A stretch of DNA of 56,639 bases, taken from Bacteroidales bacterium. GTDB lineage: Bacteria > Bacteroidota > Bacteroidia > Bacteroidales > P3. Within the stretch, counting starts at the first letter, position 1. Each line of letters starts with the position of its first letter. This document shows positions 23,927 through 33,434 of the stretch, piece after piece. The notes below the pieces were generated by a model. The model was given only the letters and a program-made list of their open reading frames with translations, was not told the origin of the DNA and did no database searches. The position numbers and the translations under genes were made by a program. The stretch spans positions 1-56,639 of the forward strand of contig CAAGNU010000232.1 of NCBI GenBank assembly GCA_900771365.1, read 5' to 3'.

Positions 23927-26776
23927 TTATTGTACAAAGATTTTTGTTGGAACATTATTGCCGATGCGAATGATGTATATGCCTGAGTGGGGAAGGTCGA
24001 AGGAGATGTTGTTGGAATGTTGAGCGTTTGTAACGAAGATGGGGCGGCCCATGAGGTCATAAATGGCGACAGGTTGGTTCTCGGCACCCTGAATGGTGAC
24101 GCGGAGATGCTGTGAGAGGATGAGGTAGCCAGCATGTTCTTCGGGCGAGTCCACAGCGAGGGTGGGCTGGAAGTAGGCTATGAAGATTGTGTCCTGAGTG
24201 AGCTCGATGTTTCGAGGGTTATCAGTGTTGCCATCGTTCCAGGAGGTGAAGGCATAGTTCGTGTTAGGGATGGCCATGATGTTTACGGATGTGTTGGGCG
24301 TGTAGGAGCCTTCGCCGGAGACGCGTCCGTATTCTTCGTTATCGGTGATGAGGCAGAGGTAGACATGGGAATAATCGATGGGGCAGCCTACGAAGCGGAT
24401 ATTGTTGCGATAGTCGACACGGGTGCCGTAGTCGGATGTGGTGTCCATGTAGATGCTCAGATCATCGTTATCGGATGTGTAGTTGATGGTCATGTGATGG
24501 GAATTGGGGGTATTGGTATAGAAACGCTCGCCAGAGCGGGTGGGAGTCTCAGAACGATCGAGGAAGGCGACAACGAGGTTGCTCGTGCCATCGTAGGCGA
24601 AAGGCGTATCAAGGACGATTTCGTTCCAACCGCGTTCGAAATGAAGCGGGCCAGAGTAGACTTGGGTGAGTTCGCTTCCAGGAATCAGTCCGAGAGAGTC
24701 GTTGAAAAGAGACTGTGTGGTGTTAGCGAGGTATATGGTGCAAGATGTGCGGTCGAGAGCCGTGGTGTGGGCGTAGTGAAGGTGGAGGGTGCTGATGTTC
24801 TTTGAGCCGTTGAGTTCGGAGGCAAGATAGATTTCTTGTGTGTAGTTGTATTTCTTATTGAACGCAAAGGGAGCTGTGGTGTGCTTATCTTCCTCGCTGT
24901 GACCGATTGTGATAGTTTCAGCGTTGTTGCAGAGCTCGGTGTGGAAGGTTTGTGTAGCAGCAAGCGCGGTGCTGTCTGAAAAAGTGAGTTCATCGATGGG
25001 GTCGTACAATGCACGGACGGTCCACTCGTAGCGGTCGTTTGGGTTTAGGCCTGTGATGGTGGTATGGGTAGTGCGGACAAGGCGCTGCTGATAGGGCTCA
25101 TCGGAATTGGCATGGCGGTAGTATATGCGATAAGCGTCGGCTATGCCATCCCAATTGAGGGTGGCCGTGACGGTTGTGATGCGGGAGGCATGGAGTTCGA
25201 TGGCTTTGCAACGATTGGAGTAGCGGAATGAGATGGTGTTCCCAGGAATGGTAACATTGGTTATTGAGAAGGTGTATTCTCTCGAACCATCAGAAAGATA
25301 GGGGTAGTTGTAGGTGGAAGGGGAAAACTCTGTGCGTTGTTTCTTTTTAGAAAAATAGGCTTCGGCAAGAAGTCCGTTTTCTTCAGATGAGTTGGATTCG
25401 GGACGGAAGAGCCAGACCTCGTCTAAATAGTTGTGTCCGTCGTATGAGGCATTTCCATCGAAACGCGTGTCGATACGATAGATGAGTAGTCCACGGCCAG
25501 GGAGAGCGGTCTCGAAGGTCTCGGTATTGTCGCGATATTCTACAACAAAGAACTGGTCAGGGTCGGATGATGGAAAGCGATAGGCGATGTTATCGTATGT
25601 GCTATCGCCGACAGAGTGGAGTGTGTAAGTGCCTGGTTCAGTGATAAGAGGAATGCTGTCGAGCCAATTGCCATATTTGTATTTCATGTAGGCGCTCATG
25701 TGCTGCGGGGGCTTGGAGTTTGTTGCCATGAGGTCCCATGAGCCGACGGGGGTGATGTTTGTGGACTCGTTGTAGTGATATAGGTCGGGGGCACCAAGAG
25801 AATGGAACATTTCGTGGCAAAAGGTACTGCTTCCGAAGTAGTCTCCGCCCGCACCTTCGAGGGCAAAGTTGAACGTGTTGACTTGTTTGCCATTAATATA
25901 GACATTGTAGCCATAAAGATTCCATTTGTGAGGCCATAGGAGGTCGCTCCAACCAGTGTAGCTGCCTTTTACCACGAAATTGACATTGTCGATATATCCA
26001 TCGTTGTCACAATCGAGGTTGTAGGAAGTGGGGACAGGGCAGGAGTCGTTGATATAGTTCACTGCGCCAACAAGAAGGTCGAACTCGCGCTCGGTGCGAT
26101 CGTTGGTGTAGCCGATGGGATTTGCCTCAGTCCGGGGCATATAGTAGGCACGGGGATGGGGCGACTGATAGGAGAGAATGCGGTTGCTATCGGGCTCGGG
26201 GGCATAATATGTGCGGACAAAAAGTTTGTTGTACGAGGCGTGTTTGAAATAGTTGTAGACAGAACTTGACGATTCGGATGTGGAGTCTGTGAACATTTGA
26301 TTGATAGAGGATAAAGGACGTGTGTACGCAGTATCATCTGCAAAGCGGATGAAGACGACGAGATTGCAATAGTCGCCATGATTGCGTCCGCTTGTTTTGG
26401 GCTGCTGGATGCGGTATTCTTCGGGGATGTCCCAGGCGTGTCTACGCTGGAGCCATTCTTCACGACTGATGGTGAGTCCGGGTTTGATTCCTAAGGTGGT
26501 AGGACTAATTGTCCCTACATGATAGGATGAGGGCTGGATGCTGCCATTGTTGTCGGGAATGGCGTAGACCCAGTAGCCTGCGTGGTCTTGCACGATGGTG
26601 AAGCCGTCTGCATCGTGGTAGCGATGGTAGCATTCGTCTCCTGTGACGAAGAAGTGAAGCGTGTCGCCCGAAGGCTGAATTTTGTTGACCGGCATGTTTT
26701 CGACATATACAGCATGGGCATTAAAGGTGCCGAGCAACATGAGGGAGAACATGAGAAGTGGTAGAAGATGTTTCAT
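23927..26776 (-). CDS. secreted M6-family metalloprotease with T9SS sorting domain
   Basis: 949 residues. A signal peptide ends near FNAHA. The protease domain has the zinc motif HEMFHSLGAPD (His321, Glu322, His325, Asp331), as in M6/immune-inhibitor-A-like enzymes. A fibronectin-type III-like region follows near 530-640 (TVTATLNWDGIADAYRIYY, TGLNPNDRYEWTVRAL). Near residues 840-880 an InlB-type beta segment (GRVSGEGSYTPNTSVNI) appears. The last 75 residues (VAIYDLMGRPIFV, SGIYIIRIGN) form a type A T9SS C-terminal sorting domain, so the enzyme should cross the outer membrane and be surface-attached or released. It lies 34 bp downstream of the MATE gene. Confidence 0.9.
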   Translation of the reverse strand: MKHLLPLLMFSLMLLGTFNAHAVYVENMPVNKIQPSGDTLHFFVTGDECYHRYHDADGFTIVQDHAGYWVYAIPDNNGSIQPSSYHVGTISPTTLGIKPGLTISREEWLQRRHAWDIPEEYRIQQPKTSGRNHGDYCNLVVFIRFADDTAYTRPLSSINQMFTDSTSESSSSVYNYFKHASYNKLFVRTYYAPEPDSNRILSYQSPHPRAYYMPRTEANPIGYTNDRTEREFDLLVGAVNYINDSCPVPTSYNLDCDNDGYIDNVNFVVKGSYTGWSDLLWPHKWNLYGYNVYINGKQVNTFNFALEGAGGDYFGSSTFCHEMFHSLGAPDLYHYNESTNITPVGSWDLMATNSKPPQHMSAYMKYKYGNWLDSIPLITEPGTYTLHSVGDSTYDNIAYRFPSSDPDQFFVVEYRDNTETFETALPGRGLLIYRIDTRFDGNASYDGHNYLDEVWLFRPESNSSEENGLLAEAYFSKKKQRTEFSPSTYNYPYLSDGSREYTFSITNVTIPGNTISFRYSNRCKAIELHASRITTVTATLNWDGIADAYRIYYRHANSDEPYQQRLVRTTHTTITGLNPNDRYEWTVRALYDPIDELTFSDSTALAATQTFHTELCNNAETITIGHSEEDKHTTAPFAFNKKYNYTQEIYLASELNGSKNISTLHLHYAHTTALDRTSCTIYLANTTQSLFNDSLGLIPGSELTQVYSGPLHFERGWNEIVLDTPFAYDGTSNLVVAFLDRSETPTRSGERFYTNTPNSHHMTINYTSDNDDLSIYMDTTSDYGTRVDYRNNIRFVGCPIDYSHVYLCLITDNEEYGRVSGEGSYTPNTSVNIMAIPNTNYAFTSWNDGNTDNPRNIELTQDTIFIAYFQPTLAVDSPEEHAGYLILSQHLRVTIQGAENQPVAIYDLMGRPIFVTNAQHSNNISFDLPHSGIYIIRIGNNVPTKIFVQ

Positions 26777-26806
26777 TATATTTGTTAATTATGAATGAGT
26801 TTCAAT

Positions 26807-26856
26807 TTGATTATAAACGGATTTCTTCAAATTGATTATAAACGGATTTCTTCAAA
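26807..26856. repeat. perfect 25-bp tandem duplication at the 3' end of the MATE gene
   Basis: 26807-26831 and 26832-26856 are identical. The second codes for the MATE C-terminus in frame (KKSVYNQ) and the first is read in another frame, supplying FEEIRL and the stop codon. With one copy the protein would end QIETHS, so the duplication rewrote the last residues. Confidence 0.9.
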
Positions 26857-28178
26857 CAGAGGGCTTGAAGCAGTCCGCGAAGGGCAAGGTATACCATGAA
26901 GGCTGCCCAAAGTATGTTGTTCCACACAAACGCATCGAGATGAGCATTTGTGATGGCGAGTCGTTTTCCAATGAAATAGATTGCAAAGAAAGCGGCAGAA
27001 GCGACGAACATGCTGTTGCGCATGGTGCGAGATGCTGTAGCGCCAACAAATATCCCGTCAAATAGGAAGGCTGCAAAGCCGCATATGGGTATGATGAGCG
27101 TCCAGAACATGTATTGCTGCGAGCCGTTAATAACGGATGGCTCATCGGAGAAGATTCTCAGGAACAAATCTCCGCCAATAGCGTAAAGGACGGTGAAGAC
27201 GAGTGTGAGGATCAGTCCCCAGCGTAGCAGTAAGCGGACAGAGAGCCGTAACGATTGGCTGTCGCGGGCTCCGATATATCTGCCGACTAAGGATTCTCCA
27301 GCGTATGCGAAACCGTCCATAATATAGCTGAAAAGGGTGAAAAATTGCATCAGTATGGCATCGATTGCCAGAACTTCGGGACTGATGCGGCTGCTTGCAG
27401 CTGTGATAAATGTGAAGACAGCCGCAAGACAGATGGTACGGAGGAATATGTCGCCGTTTACACGGAAGAATCGTTTCATCTCATTCCAATGTAAGGCATC
27501 GATTAAGAGGTCGCGTATGGCAAGTTTGGTGGAGTTTTGGTAGTTGCGGAACAGGTGACCGTATTTTTTCACTAAGAAGAAAAGGCCTACGATAAGTCCG
27601 CTGTATTGGGCAATAACGGTGCCGAGGGCAACACCACGGATGTCCCAGTGTAGAACGAGGACAAAGATGAGGCTGCAAACGATGTTGACAATGTTGAGGA
27701 AGATGGCTATCCACATGGGAAGCTTGGAATTCTGCATACCGATAAACCAGCCTTTTACAGCATAAAGGCCAAGAGTTGCAGGAGCAGCCCATATACGTAC
27801 AAAGAAATATGTTAGAGCAAGCTGTAGCACTTGCGGACTCCCTTTGAAGATTTGGAGTGAAAGTTGGCTTATAGGCCATTGAAGAAGTAAGAGGAGCAAA
27901 GCCACGGAGACCGCTATGGTGATGGCACGAGCAAAGATTCGCACGGCTTCATCAAAATTTTGTGCTCCGTATGCTTGGGCTGTGAAGCCCGATGTGCCCA
28001 TGCGAAGGAACCCAAAGTTCCAATAAATGAGATTGAAAATCTGGGTTCCTATAGCAATGGCACCTATATGTGCGGCACTGAGATGGCCGACAATAGCCAT
28101 ATCAACCATGCCTAATAGCGGCACAGTGATATTTGTGATTATGTTTGGTAATGCGAGACTTAGAATACGTTTATTCAT
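26811..28178 (-). CDS. MATE-family efflux transporter, DinF-like
   Basis: 455 residues with about twelve membrane helices, the normal size. The N-terminal segment RILSLALPNIITNITVPLL and GMVDMAIVGHLSAAHIGAIA, then RMGTSGFTAQAYGAQN, are typical of the DinF subgroup of MATE antiporters, which export cationic compounds in exchange for Na+ or H+. VKGWFIGMQNSKLPMWIAI belongs to the middle helices. The gene begins 8 bp after the Omp28-like gene, so it is in the same operon. The last six residues come from a 25-bp tandem duplication. Substrate is unknown. Confidence 0.92.
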   Translation of the reverse strand: MNKRILSLALPNIITNITVPLLGMVDMAIVGHLSAAHIGAIAIGTQIFNLIYWNFGFLRMGTSGFTAQAYGAQNFDEAVRIFARAITIAVSVALLLLLLQWPISQLSLQIFKGSPQVLQLALTYFFVRIWAAPATLGLYAVKGWFIGMQNSKLPMWIAIFLNIVNIVCSLIFVLVLHWDIRGVALGTVIAQYSGLIVGLFFLVKKYGHLFRNYQNSTKLAIRDLLIDALHWNEMKRFFRVNGDIFLRTICLAAVFTFITAASSRISPEVLAIDAILMQFFTLFSYIMDGFAYAGESLVGRYIGARDSQSLRLSVRLLLRWGLILTLVFTVLYAIGGDLFLRIFSDEPSVINGSQQYMFWTLIIPICGFAAFLFDGIFVGATASRTMRNSMFVASAAFFAIYFIGKRLAITNAHLDAFVWNNILWAAFMVYLALRGLLQALCLKKSVYNQFEEIRL

Positions 28179-28186
28179 TGCTCGTA

Positions 28187-29017
28187 TTAGAGGAGGTCAC
28201 ACTGGGCAGCGTTGATAATCTTGCGAGTGGCTTTGTCAGAAACGAAAGCGACGAGATGGCAGTTCTCAGGAACGCAGTCAGAACGCAATTCGAAATTGAG
28301 CCGGACCATACGTTTAGTGCCTTGCTGTCCATTTGCATCAACATCGATGCCCCAGGCATCGGTGATGATGTCGCGGAGGACGTGGTTCTGCTCGTAATTT
28401 TCAATCTCGCCTTCGCCTTGTTTCATTTGGGTAGTATAAATCTTATCTTCGATAACCAAAACAGTGAGGCTGAGTTCTTCGGGAACATCCTGAGCAAAAC
28501 CAAGGTGTACTTCGGCAACATATTTGCTCTCTTCGACAGATGATGTGATGAGCATGTTGATGCGGGAAGGTTGGGCAATGATGGCTTCTATTCTGTCGTC
28601 AAGACCACTCGTAGGCGTAAAGATGCCATCATAATTGCGATTAATCATGGCAGCAGGAAGTCCTAGGGATCCAATGAACTCATTAAACCATATATTGCCT
28701 TTTTCGGTGCGGAGGTCTGGGTCGTTACCAAGAGGTTTCCCAAAATTATTGGCTGCGTGGATAGCGGCAACAACGAGTGCGTCACCATATTTCCCTGCAG
28801 CAGCGTGAATGGCTTCATCCGCCATAGGACAGTTGACGCATCGCACGCCGGTATACTTTTCGATGAATGCACGCTGTGCGGAAGGAATTTCCATTTCGCT
28901 GTCGTACCAAGTGCCATTTGCACCAGCAAAGACAATATATTTATCGCTGTCAATTTTGTCGCATGATGCGAGAGAGAGCAGGAGCAGCGAAGAAAGGATG
29001 AATGATATACGTTTCAT
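28187..29017 (-). CDS. Omp28-like outer-membrane lipoprotein
   Basis: 276 residues. The signal peptide ends in the lipobox SLASC (Cys19), so this is a lipoprotein. YTGVRCVNCPMADEAIH (55-71) carries a CxxC motif in a thioredoxin-like fold, as in Omp28-related proteins of Bacteroidota, and the remainder (AMINRNYDGIF and further strands) is a beta-sandwich. The CxxC suggests a redox or metal-binding role in the periplasm. It is in an operon with a TlpA-like thioredoxin and a DUF6029 beta-barrel, with 18 bp and 20 bp between the three genes. That grouping supports a shared disulfide-linked task, which is inference. Confidence 0.85.
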   Translation of the reverse strand: MKRISFILSSLLLLSLASCDKIDSDKYIVFAGANGTWYDSEMEIPSAQRAFIEKYTGVRCVNCPMADEAIHAAAGKYGDALVVAAIHAANNFGKPLGNDPDLRTEKGNIWFNEFIGSLGLPAAMINRNYDGIFTPTSGLDDRIEAIIAQPSRINMLITSSVEESKYVAEVHLGFAQDVPEELSLTVLVIEDKIYTTQMKQGEGEIENYEQNHVLRDIITDAWGIDVDANGQQGTKRMVRLNFELRSDCVPENCHLVAFVSDKATRKIINAAQCDLL

Positions 29018-29035
29018 ATATTCAATATTTATATG

Positions 29036-30703
29036 TTAGAAACTGGTGGTAAGACTGAATGTGAGACCGTTTGATGCAGGAACCTGACGGCAGACGCCGC
29101 CGATACAGAGAAGTCCTTCGCGCTGTTTGCCATAGCCGAGCTGGATGCGCGTAGCACCATGGTTGTAGCCCATGCTGACGTTGTAGTAGTTGCCGATACC
29201 ATCGTTGTAGGCATACTGGTCGCTAACAGAGACGAACCAAGCACTTGTGAAGTTGTATTCAACAAGTCCCATAATCCAGTCGCCGCAACGCTTATCGTCC
29301 ACGTTGGGATCGTACTTGCTGTCGCTACCCATCCATTCTGCTTCGAAACGGAGAACGTTCTTCTTATTCACTTTCCAAGTGAGGTCGGCAACAACGATGT
29401 TGTTGTGGTGAATGTTGCCAGGGTGTCCCTCAACGATAGGATTGAAGATTTGGTAACCGTATGTGGCGGTAAGTTTAAGGGCAGAACTGAGCTTTTTAGC
29501 AATTTCAACGGAGGCGTCTCCATAATATAAGTCGCCAGTCTTGAGCCATGAAGATTCATAGCCGTATGTGCCTGCGCCACCAATACGGTTTGTATCGATA
29601 CCGGTGATTACCGAACCATTGAGGTGGATATCGGTGCCATACTTGCCACCAAGGAAGGTACCTTTCTTAATCTTATACATCACATCGCCTTGAAGACCCA
29701 TCTCGCCAGTCGTTTGTGTTGCGTATGGATACATGCTGAGGAAGGCGTAAGTGTGCTGCTTTGTGATAGCAGGGATGTAGTTGATGTAAAGCATCTCGCC
29801 AGACTCGCTACGGACAGACTTGAAGCTCATATTATCAACTCGCTTGGCCTGGATATTTGCACTAAAACCTTTCTGGGAATAGGTGGCGTTAACCATGAAG
29901 GCTTCGCCGTCGCGATAGATGTAGTCGTTCATGATAGACGGATCCTGGCCTTTGTGCGCATATTCGGCTTGCAGTCCCCAATTGCCGTAGGCGAGGTCCA
30001 TGCGTGCGGACGCAGCCCCGACATTGAGTGGAAGATTGAGTCGATACGAGGGATTGCTGGGATAAGCAATTGTTTGGTCATTCTCGTATTTGCTGACAAA
30101 ACCAGCACCGAAGGTGGCACGCAGTTTGCTTTCGGCCATCGATTTAATGACGCTGTTGAGGTTGATTTCGCCATCAATACCGCGGACGATACCATCTCCG
30201 TATTCCCAGTAATAACGCTGTTTTCCTGCCAAAGCTTTGATTGTAACACCATTAAAGGGACGTAATGTAACGTTGAGTCCTAAGAGTGAGTTGTCAAGGC
30301 CCAGATAACGGTCTTCGTATGCACGAAGAATCATGCCGCTACCGAACTGCTCATAGAAATTACCTGCTGTAACGCTGAGCTTCTCGCCATTGTATGAAAC
30401 AAAATAATTGGCGATACCTTGGCCTTTATATTTCTCGTTAAAGCCCAACATGGGATTTTGATAAGCCTCAAAGCGAAGGCCGGCACTAAAGTCCCCGTTT
30501 GTGTAAAGAATGTCGGCACGAGTGTTCAACAGGAGCTTTTCGGGTACATCCTGAGCGCCTATAATGCTGTCCTCGCGTGAAATCTGGCCGTCAAGCTGGA
30601 TATTGCCCGTCACGTGGCCGCCCATGATGCCTTGGGCATTTCCACAGAAAGCGGTACCCAGCAAGAGTGCGAAGAGTGGAATGTGTTTATAGTTAATCTT
30701 CAT
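29036..30703 (-). CDS. DUF6029-type outer-membrane beta-barrel protein
   Basis: 555 residues with a signal peptide (ending near GNAQG) and a long series of amphipathic strands ending in the terminal aromatic SLTTSF, as in outer-membrane barrels. Early motifs are GGHVTGNIQLDGQ and FEAYQNPMLGFNEKYKGQG. The C-terminal part contains a Cys pair (LLCIGGVCRQVP) a few residues before the last strand, and another Cys in DDKRCGDW. The neighbours on either side have CxxC motifs (TlpA-like and Omp28-like), so a disulfide in this barrel may need them. The transport or structural role is unknown. Confidence 0.82.
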   Translation of the reverse strand: MKINYKHIPLFALLLGTAFCGNAQGIMGGHVTGNIQLDGQISREDSIIGAQDVPEKLLLNTRADILYTNGDFSAGLRFEAYQNPMLGFNEKYKGQGIANYFVSYNGEKLSVTAGNFYEQFGSGMILRAYEDRYLGLDNSLLGLNVTLRPFNGVTIKALAGKQRYYWEYGDGIVRGIDGEINLNSVIKSMAESKLRATFGAGFVSKYENDQTIAYPSNPSYRLNLPLNVGAASARMDLAYGNWGLQAEYAHKGQDPSIMNDYIYRDGEAFMVNATYSQKGFSANIQAKRVDNMSFKSVRSESGEMLYINYIPAITKQHTYAFLSMYPYATQTTGEMGLQGDVMYKIKKGTFLGGKYGTDIHLNGSVITGIDTNRIGGAGTYGYESSWLKTGDLYYGDASVEIAKKLSSALKLTATYGYQIFNPIVEGHPGNIHHNNIVVADLTWKVNKKNVLRFEAEWMGSDSKYDPNVDDKRCGDWIMGLVEYNFTSAWFVSVSDQYAYNDGIGNYYNVSMGYNHGATRIQLGYGKQREGLLCIGGVCRQVPASNGLTFSLTTSF

Positions 30704-30723
30704 AAGAATATCGTGTTAGTGGA

Positions 30724-31236
30724 TTATTCTGCAGCCTCTAAAGCAGCGGCAGCTTGTTTGACAACTTCGAGGAGTTCCTCTTCGCTGCCTTCGACGAAGG
30801 AGGCATGCTGCCATACAATTTCGCCCTTACCATTGATAACAAAAGTGTGAGGCACATTGACAACGTTCATGGCACGTTTGAAATCTTGGTTTTGGTCGAT
30901 ATAAACTTCGTATTCCCAACCATTTCCATCAACATGGGGTTTTACGCGTGAAGCACTGCGGGCATCATCAATCGAGATGGCGACAAGTTTCACACCAGTC
31001 TCTTCCTGCCATTCTTCATAAACCTCTTTGATGGTGTTCAATTCACGATTGCAAGGTTTGCACCAAGTGGCCCAGAAACTGATGATGATAGGTTTCCCAT
31101 CGTTCTGGATAGCAGAAGTTTGAACAGACGTTCCGTCAAGAGCCTTGATGGTGATGTTCTGGGGCAACTGAGCGTTTTGGGCCAGTGCAATACCGGCGAT
31201 GGTCATACAAACCAATGAAAGAAGAATCTTTTTCAT
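30724..31236 (-). CDS. TlpA-like periplasmic thioredoxin
   Basis: 170 residues with a signal peptide (MKKILLSLVCMTIAGIALAQ). The redox motif is WATWCKPCNRE with CKPC as the active pair, followed by VKLVAISIDDA and the cis-Pro loop NVVNVPHTFVI. Such proteins reduce or exchange disulfides in the periplasm. This one is the first of the close run with DUF6029 and Omp28 (20 and 18 bp spacing). The tail EGSEEELLEVVKQAAAALEAAE is acidic and helical. The electron donor is not visible in the window. Confidence 0.92.
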   Translation of the reverse strand: MKKILLSLVCMTIAGIALAQNAQLPQNITIKALDGTSVQTSAIQNDGKPIIISFWATWCKPCNRELNTIKEVYEEWQEETGVKLVAISIDDARSASRVKPHVDGNGWEYEVYIDQNQDFKRAMNVVNVPHTFVINGKGEIVWQHASFVEGSEEELLEVVKQAAAALEAAE

Positions 31237-31295
31237 AATGATTAGATATTTTTATTATTATGTAATTTTGTATCAATTGTTGTCGAATTATTGCA

Positions 31296-32132
31296 TCATA
31301 CGGGCTGAGGTGCCGTAGGAAGGAGCAGGTCGGCAAGCAGTTGGCGAGCAGGGGAGTCCGGTAGGACGTTCAAGGCCTGCATGGCTTGCTCAATATGGTT
31401 ATTGATAAGTTGCTGAGGGTCGGCATTCTTTGGAAATCCTATGTCGTGGCAGTTGGCAATATCATTGATATCATCACGGATTTGATAAACTATGCCGTAA
31501 TGGTATCCGAAATCGCGCATGGCTTGACTATAAGTGCTCAATGCTTGAAAATAATCCGTGTCACCTTCATCAGAGAAGCTACATGAACCCAATTCGCAGC
31601 AAGCCGACATCAGTGAGGCCGTTTTCCCTCCAATGATGTCAATATAGGTGTCGACTTTCAGTTGCTTATTGCCGATGTTGGCCAACTGTTTGAGTTCGCC
31701 TTCGCACATGATGCTTACGATTCGGTTGATGATCTTGGCGGCAGTACGATGTTTTACATCATGAAGCACAGACATGACACGAGAAAGATAGTAGTCGCCA
31801 CAAAGAACTGCCACTTGGTTGCTCCACCGATGGCGGATAGAGTCGCAACCTCGACGGCTGTTGGACTCATCCACAACATCGTCGTGCATAAGAGAGGCGT
31901 TATGTAGCAGTTCAATAGCGGTTGCCAGCATGACATGGTTATGCGTAATCTCACCACATGCTTTTGCTGAAAGAAGGACGAGGATAGGGCGAAGCTGTTT
32001 GCCAGGAATTTTCCCAAGATAATCTTCGACTTCTGAGAGCAAGGGCACATCGCTGATAGTTCGACGACGATATTCTTCTCTGAATTGTTCGAATTCTGTG
32101 AGGATAGGTTGTTGTAGTTGCTTGATAGTCAT
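31296..32132 (-). CDS. polyprenyl diphosphate synthase
   Basis: 278 residues. It condenses isopentenyl diphosphate onto an allylic primer to make a long isoprenoid chain, probably for menaquinone. Both Asp-rich motifs are visible: first HDDVVDESNSRRG, second QIRDDINDI, and the GKQLRPILVLLSAKA segment that binds the primer is present. The family is usually about 320-330 residues, so this is a short member, lacking part of the C-terminus. It lies 59 bp upstream of the TlpA-like gene and 9 bp downstream of the thioesterase gene. Chain length cannot be predicted. Confidence 0.88.
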   Translation of the reverse strand: MTIKQLQQPILTEFEQFREEYRRRTISDVPLLSEVEDYLGKIPGKQLRPILVLLSAKACGEITHNHVMLATAIELLHNASLMHDDVVDESNSRRGCDSIRHRWSNQVAVLCGDYYLSRVMSVLHDVKHRTAAKIINRIVSIMCEGELKQLANIGNKQLKVDTYIDIIGGKTASLMSACCELGSCSFSDEGDTDYFQALSTYSQAMRDFGYHYGIVYQIRDDINDIANCHDIGFPKNADPQQLINNHIEQAMQALNVLPDSPARQLLADLLLPTAPQPV

Positions 32133-32141
32133 AATTGTAGT

Positions 32142-32558
32142 TTAGTTAATGCGCATTCCTGTAGTAGTAATGATGGCTATGCGGTTTTCATTTTCGTCCT
32201 CAACAGAGATGCTGTACACACAAGTGGCACGGCCATGCTTAACGCATGATGTCTCTGCTATGAGGCGGTTGCCTTTTGCTTGGGCGAGGTATTGGATATT
32301 GCTGCCGAGAGACACCCAGGCTAAGGGCTTGTCCTCGGACAGACAATAGCTGTTGGCAGCGATAGCGAAAGCAAAGTCGGCCAAAGTGAATATCACGCCA
32401 CCCATGACGGCGCCCATGGCATTGCGATGCTGGACGGTAAGGGTTAGTGCGCAGCGTGCAAAACCTTCTTCGACTTTATCGATTTCTATACCTGTCACAG
32501 CTGTGGCGTATAGGTCGTTTGCGAATGTTTCCCGCGCTTTAAGCGTTAAATTCGTCAT
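32142..32558 (-). CDS. PaaI-type hotdog thioesterase
   Basis: 138 residues with the hotdog fold. The HRNAMGAVMGGVIFTLADFAFA segment contains the central helix and the catalytic acidic residue (Asp in LADFAFA), and ETSCVKHGRATCVYSISVED is the edge strand. PaaI-type enzymes hydrolyse acyl-CoA thioesters; some Bacteroidota members act on 1,4-dihydroxy-2-naphthoyl-CoA in menaquinone synthesis. Proximity to a polyprenyl diphosphate synthase (9 bp apart) makes that attractive but unproven. It overlaps dapA by 20 bp. Confidence 0.85.
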   Translation of the reverse strand: MTNLTLKARETFANDLYATAVTGIEIDKVEEGFARCALTLTVQHRNAMGAVMGGVIFTLADFAFAIAANSYCLSEDKPLAWVSLGSNIQYLAQAKGNRLIAETSCVKHGRATCVYSISVEDENENRIAIITTTGMRIN

Positions 32559-33423
32559 ACAGAGATGATAACTTGTTATATAGCGGTTTGCTGACCTTTA
32601 CAAGAGGCATACGCAGCGTGTTCCCGATAAAGCCTTCAATCTCGAGTAGCGCCTTTATTCCGGATGGGTTGCCTTCTTCAAAGATTGCGTTCATCAAAGG
32701 AAGCATACGATTGTGCAGGGGCAGTGCTTTCTTCACATCACCTTTGAGTGCAAATTTCACCATCTGGGACATCTCTTTAGGCAGTGCGTTGGCCATCACG
32801 GAGATTACGCCAGAGGCACCAAGGGCAATCATGGGGAAGGTGAGGGAATCGTCTCCAGAGATGACGGCAAACTTCTCAGGCTTGTTGCGCAGTATCTGCA
32901 TGACTTGAGCAATGTTTCCAGAAGCCTCTTTGATGCCGATAATGTTGGGACACTCATTGGCAAGCTGCAAGGTGGTGTCGGCTGTGATGTTCACGCCAGT
33001 TCGTCCAGGAACATTGTATATGACCACAGGCACAGGCGAGGTTTCAGCAATCTGTTTGAAATGCTGAGCCAGGCCGCGTTGGTTGGGCTTGTTGTAATAG
33101 GGGGCAACAGAGAGGATTCCGCTGATACCGTCGAAATTCGTATTGGCGATTGCGTCGGTAACGGCGAGGGTGTTGTTGCCGCCGAGGCCGAGCATGATGG
33201 GACAACGTCCGCCCACAGTCTCAATGATGAAGTCTTGCAGGGCATGGCGTTCGGTGTTGGTCATCGTGGCGGCTTCGCTCGTGGTGCCGAGTGCTACGAT
33301 GTAGTCGGCACCGTTGTTGATGATGTTGTTGATGAGGGCTTCAAGCTTGCTGAAGTCTATCGTCTCTTGCTTTCTGAAAGGGGTCACCAAAGCGACGCCG
33401 GTTCCAATAAATGGATTTTTCAT
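32539..33423 (-). CDS. dapA: 4-hydroxy-tetrahydrodipicolinate synthase
   Basis: 294 residues, a TIM-barrel aldolase that joins pyruvate with aspartate semialdehyde in lysine and diaminopimelate synthesis. The Schiff-base lysine is in NIIGIKEASGN and the assisting Tyr in VIYNVPGRTG; GTTSEAATM supplies the substrate threonines. Length is normal. It overlaps the thioesterase gene downstream by 20 bp and follows a DUF6913 gene by 11 bp, all in one operon. This is a standard essential peptidoglycan-precursor enzyme. Confidence 0.97.
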   Translation of the reverse strand: MKNPFIGTGVALVTPFRKQETIDFSKLEALINNIINNGADYIVALGTTSEAATMTNTERHALQDFIIETVGGRCPIMLGLGGNNTLAVTDAIANTNFDGISGILSVAPYYNKPNQRGLAQHFKQIAETSPVPVVIYNVPGRTGVNITADTTLQLANECPNIIGIKEASGNIAQVMQILRNKPEKFAVISGDDSLTFPMIALGASGVISVMANALPKEMSQMVKFALKGDVKKALPLHNRMLPLMNAIFEEGNPSGIKALLEIEGFIGNTLRMPLVKVSKPLYNKLSSLYDEFNA

Positions 33424-33434
33424 ATATTATAGTA

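Noticed and set aside
31237..31295. TAATTTTG on the plus strand at 31262
   Set aside because: No plus-strand gene starts nearby; both neighbours are on the minus strand.
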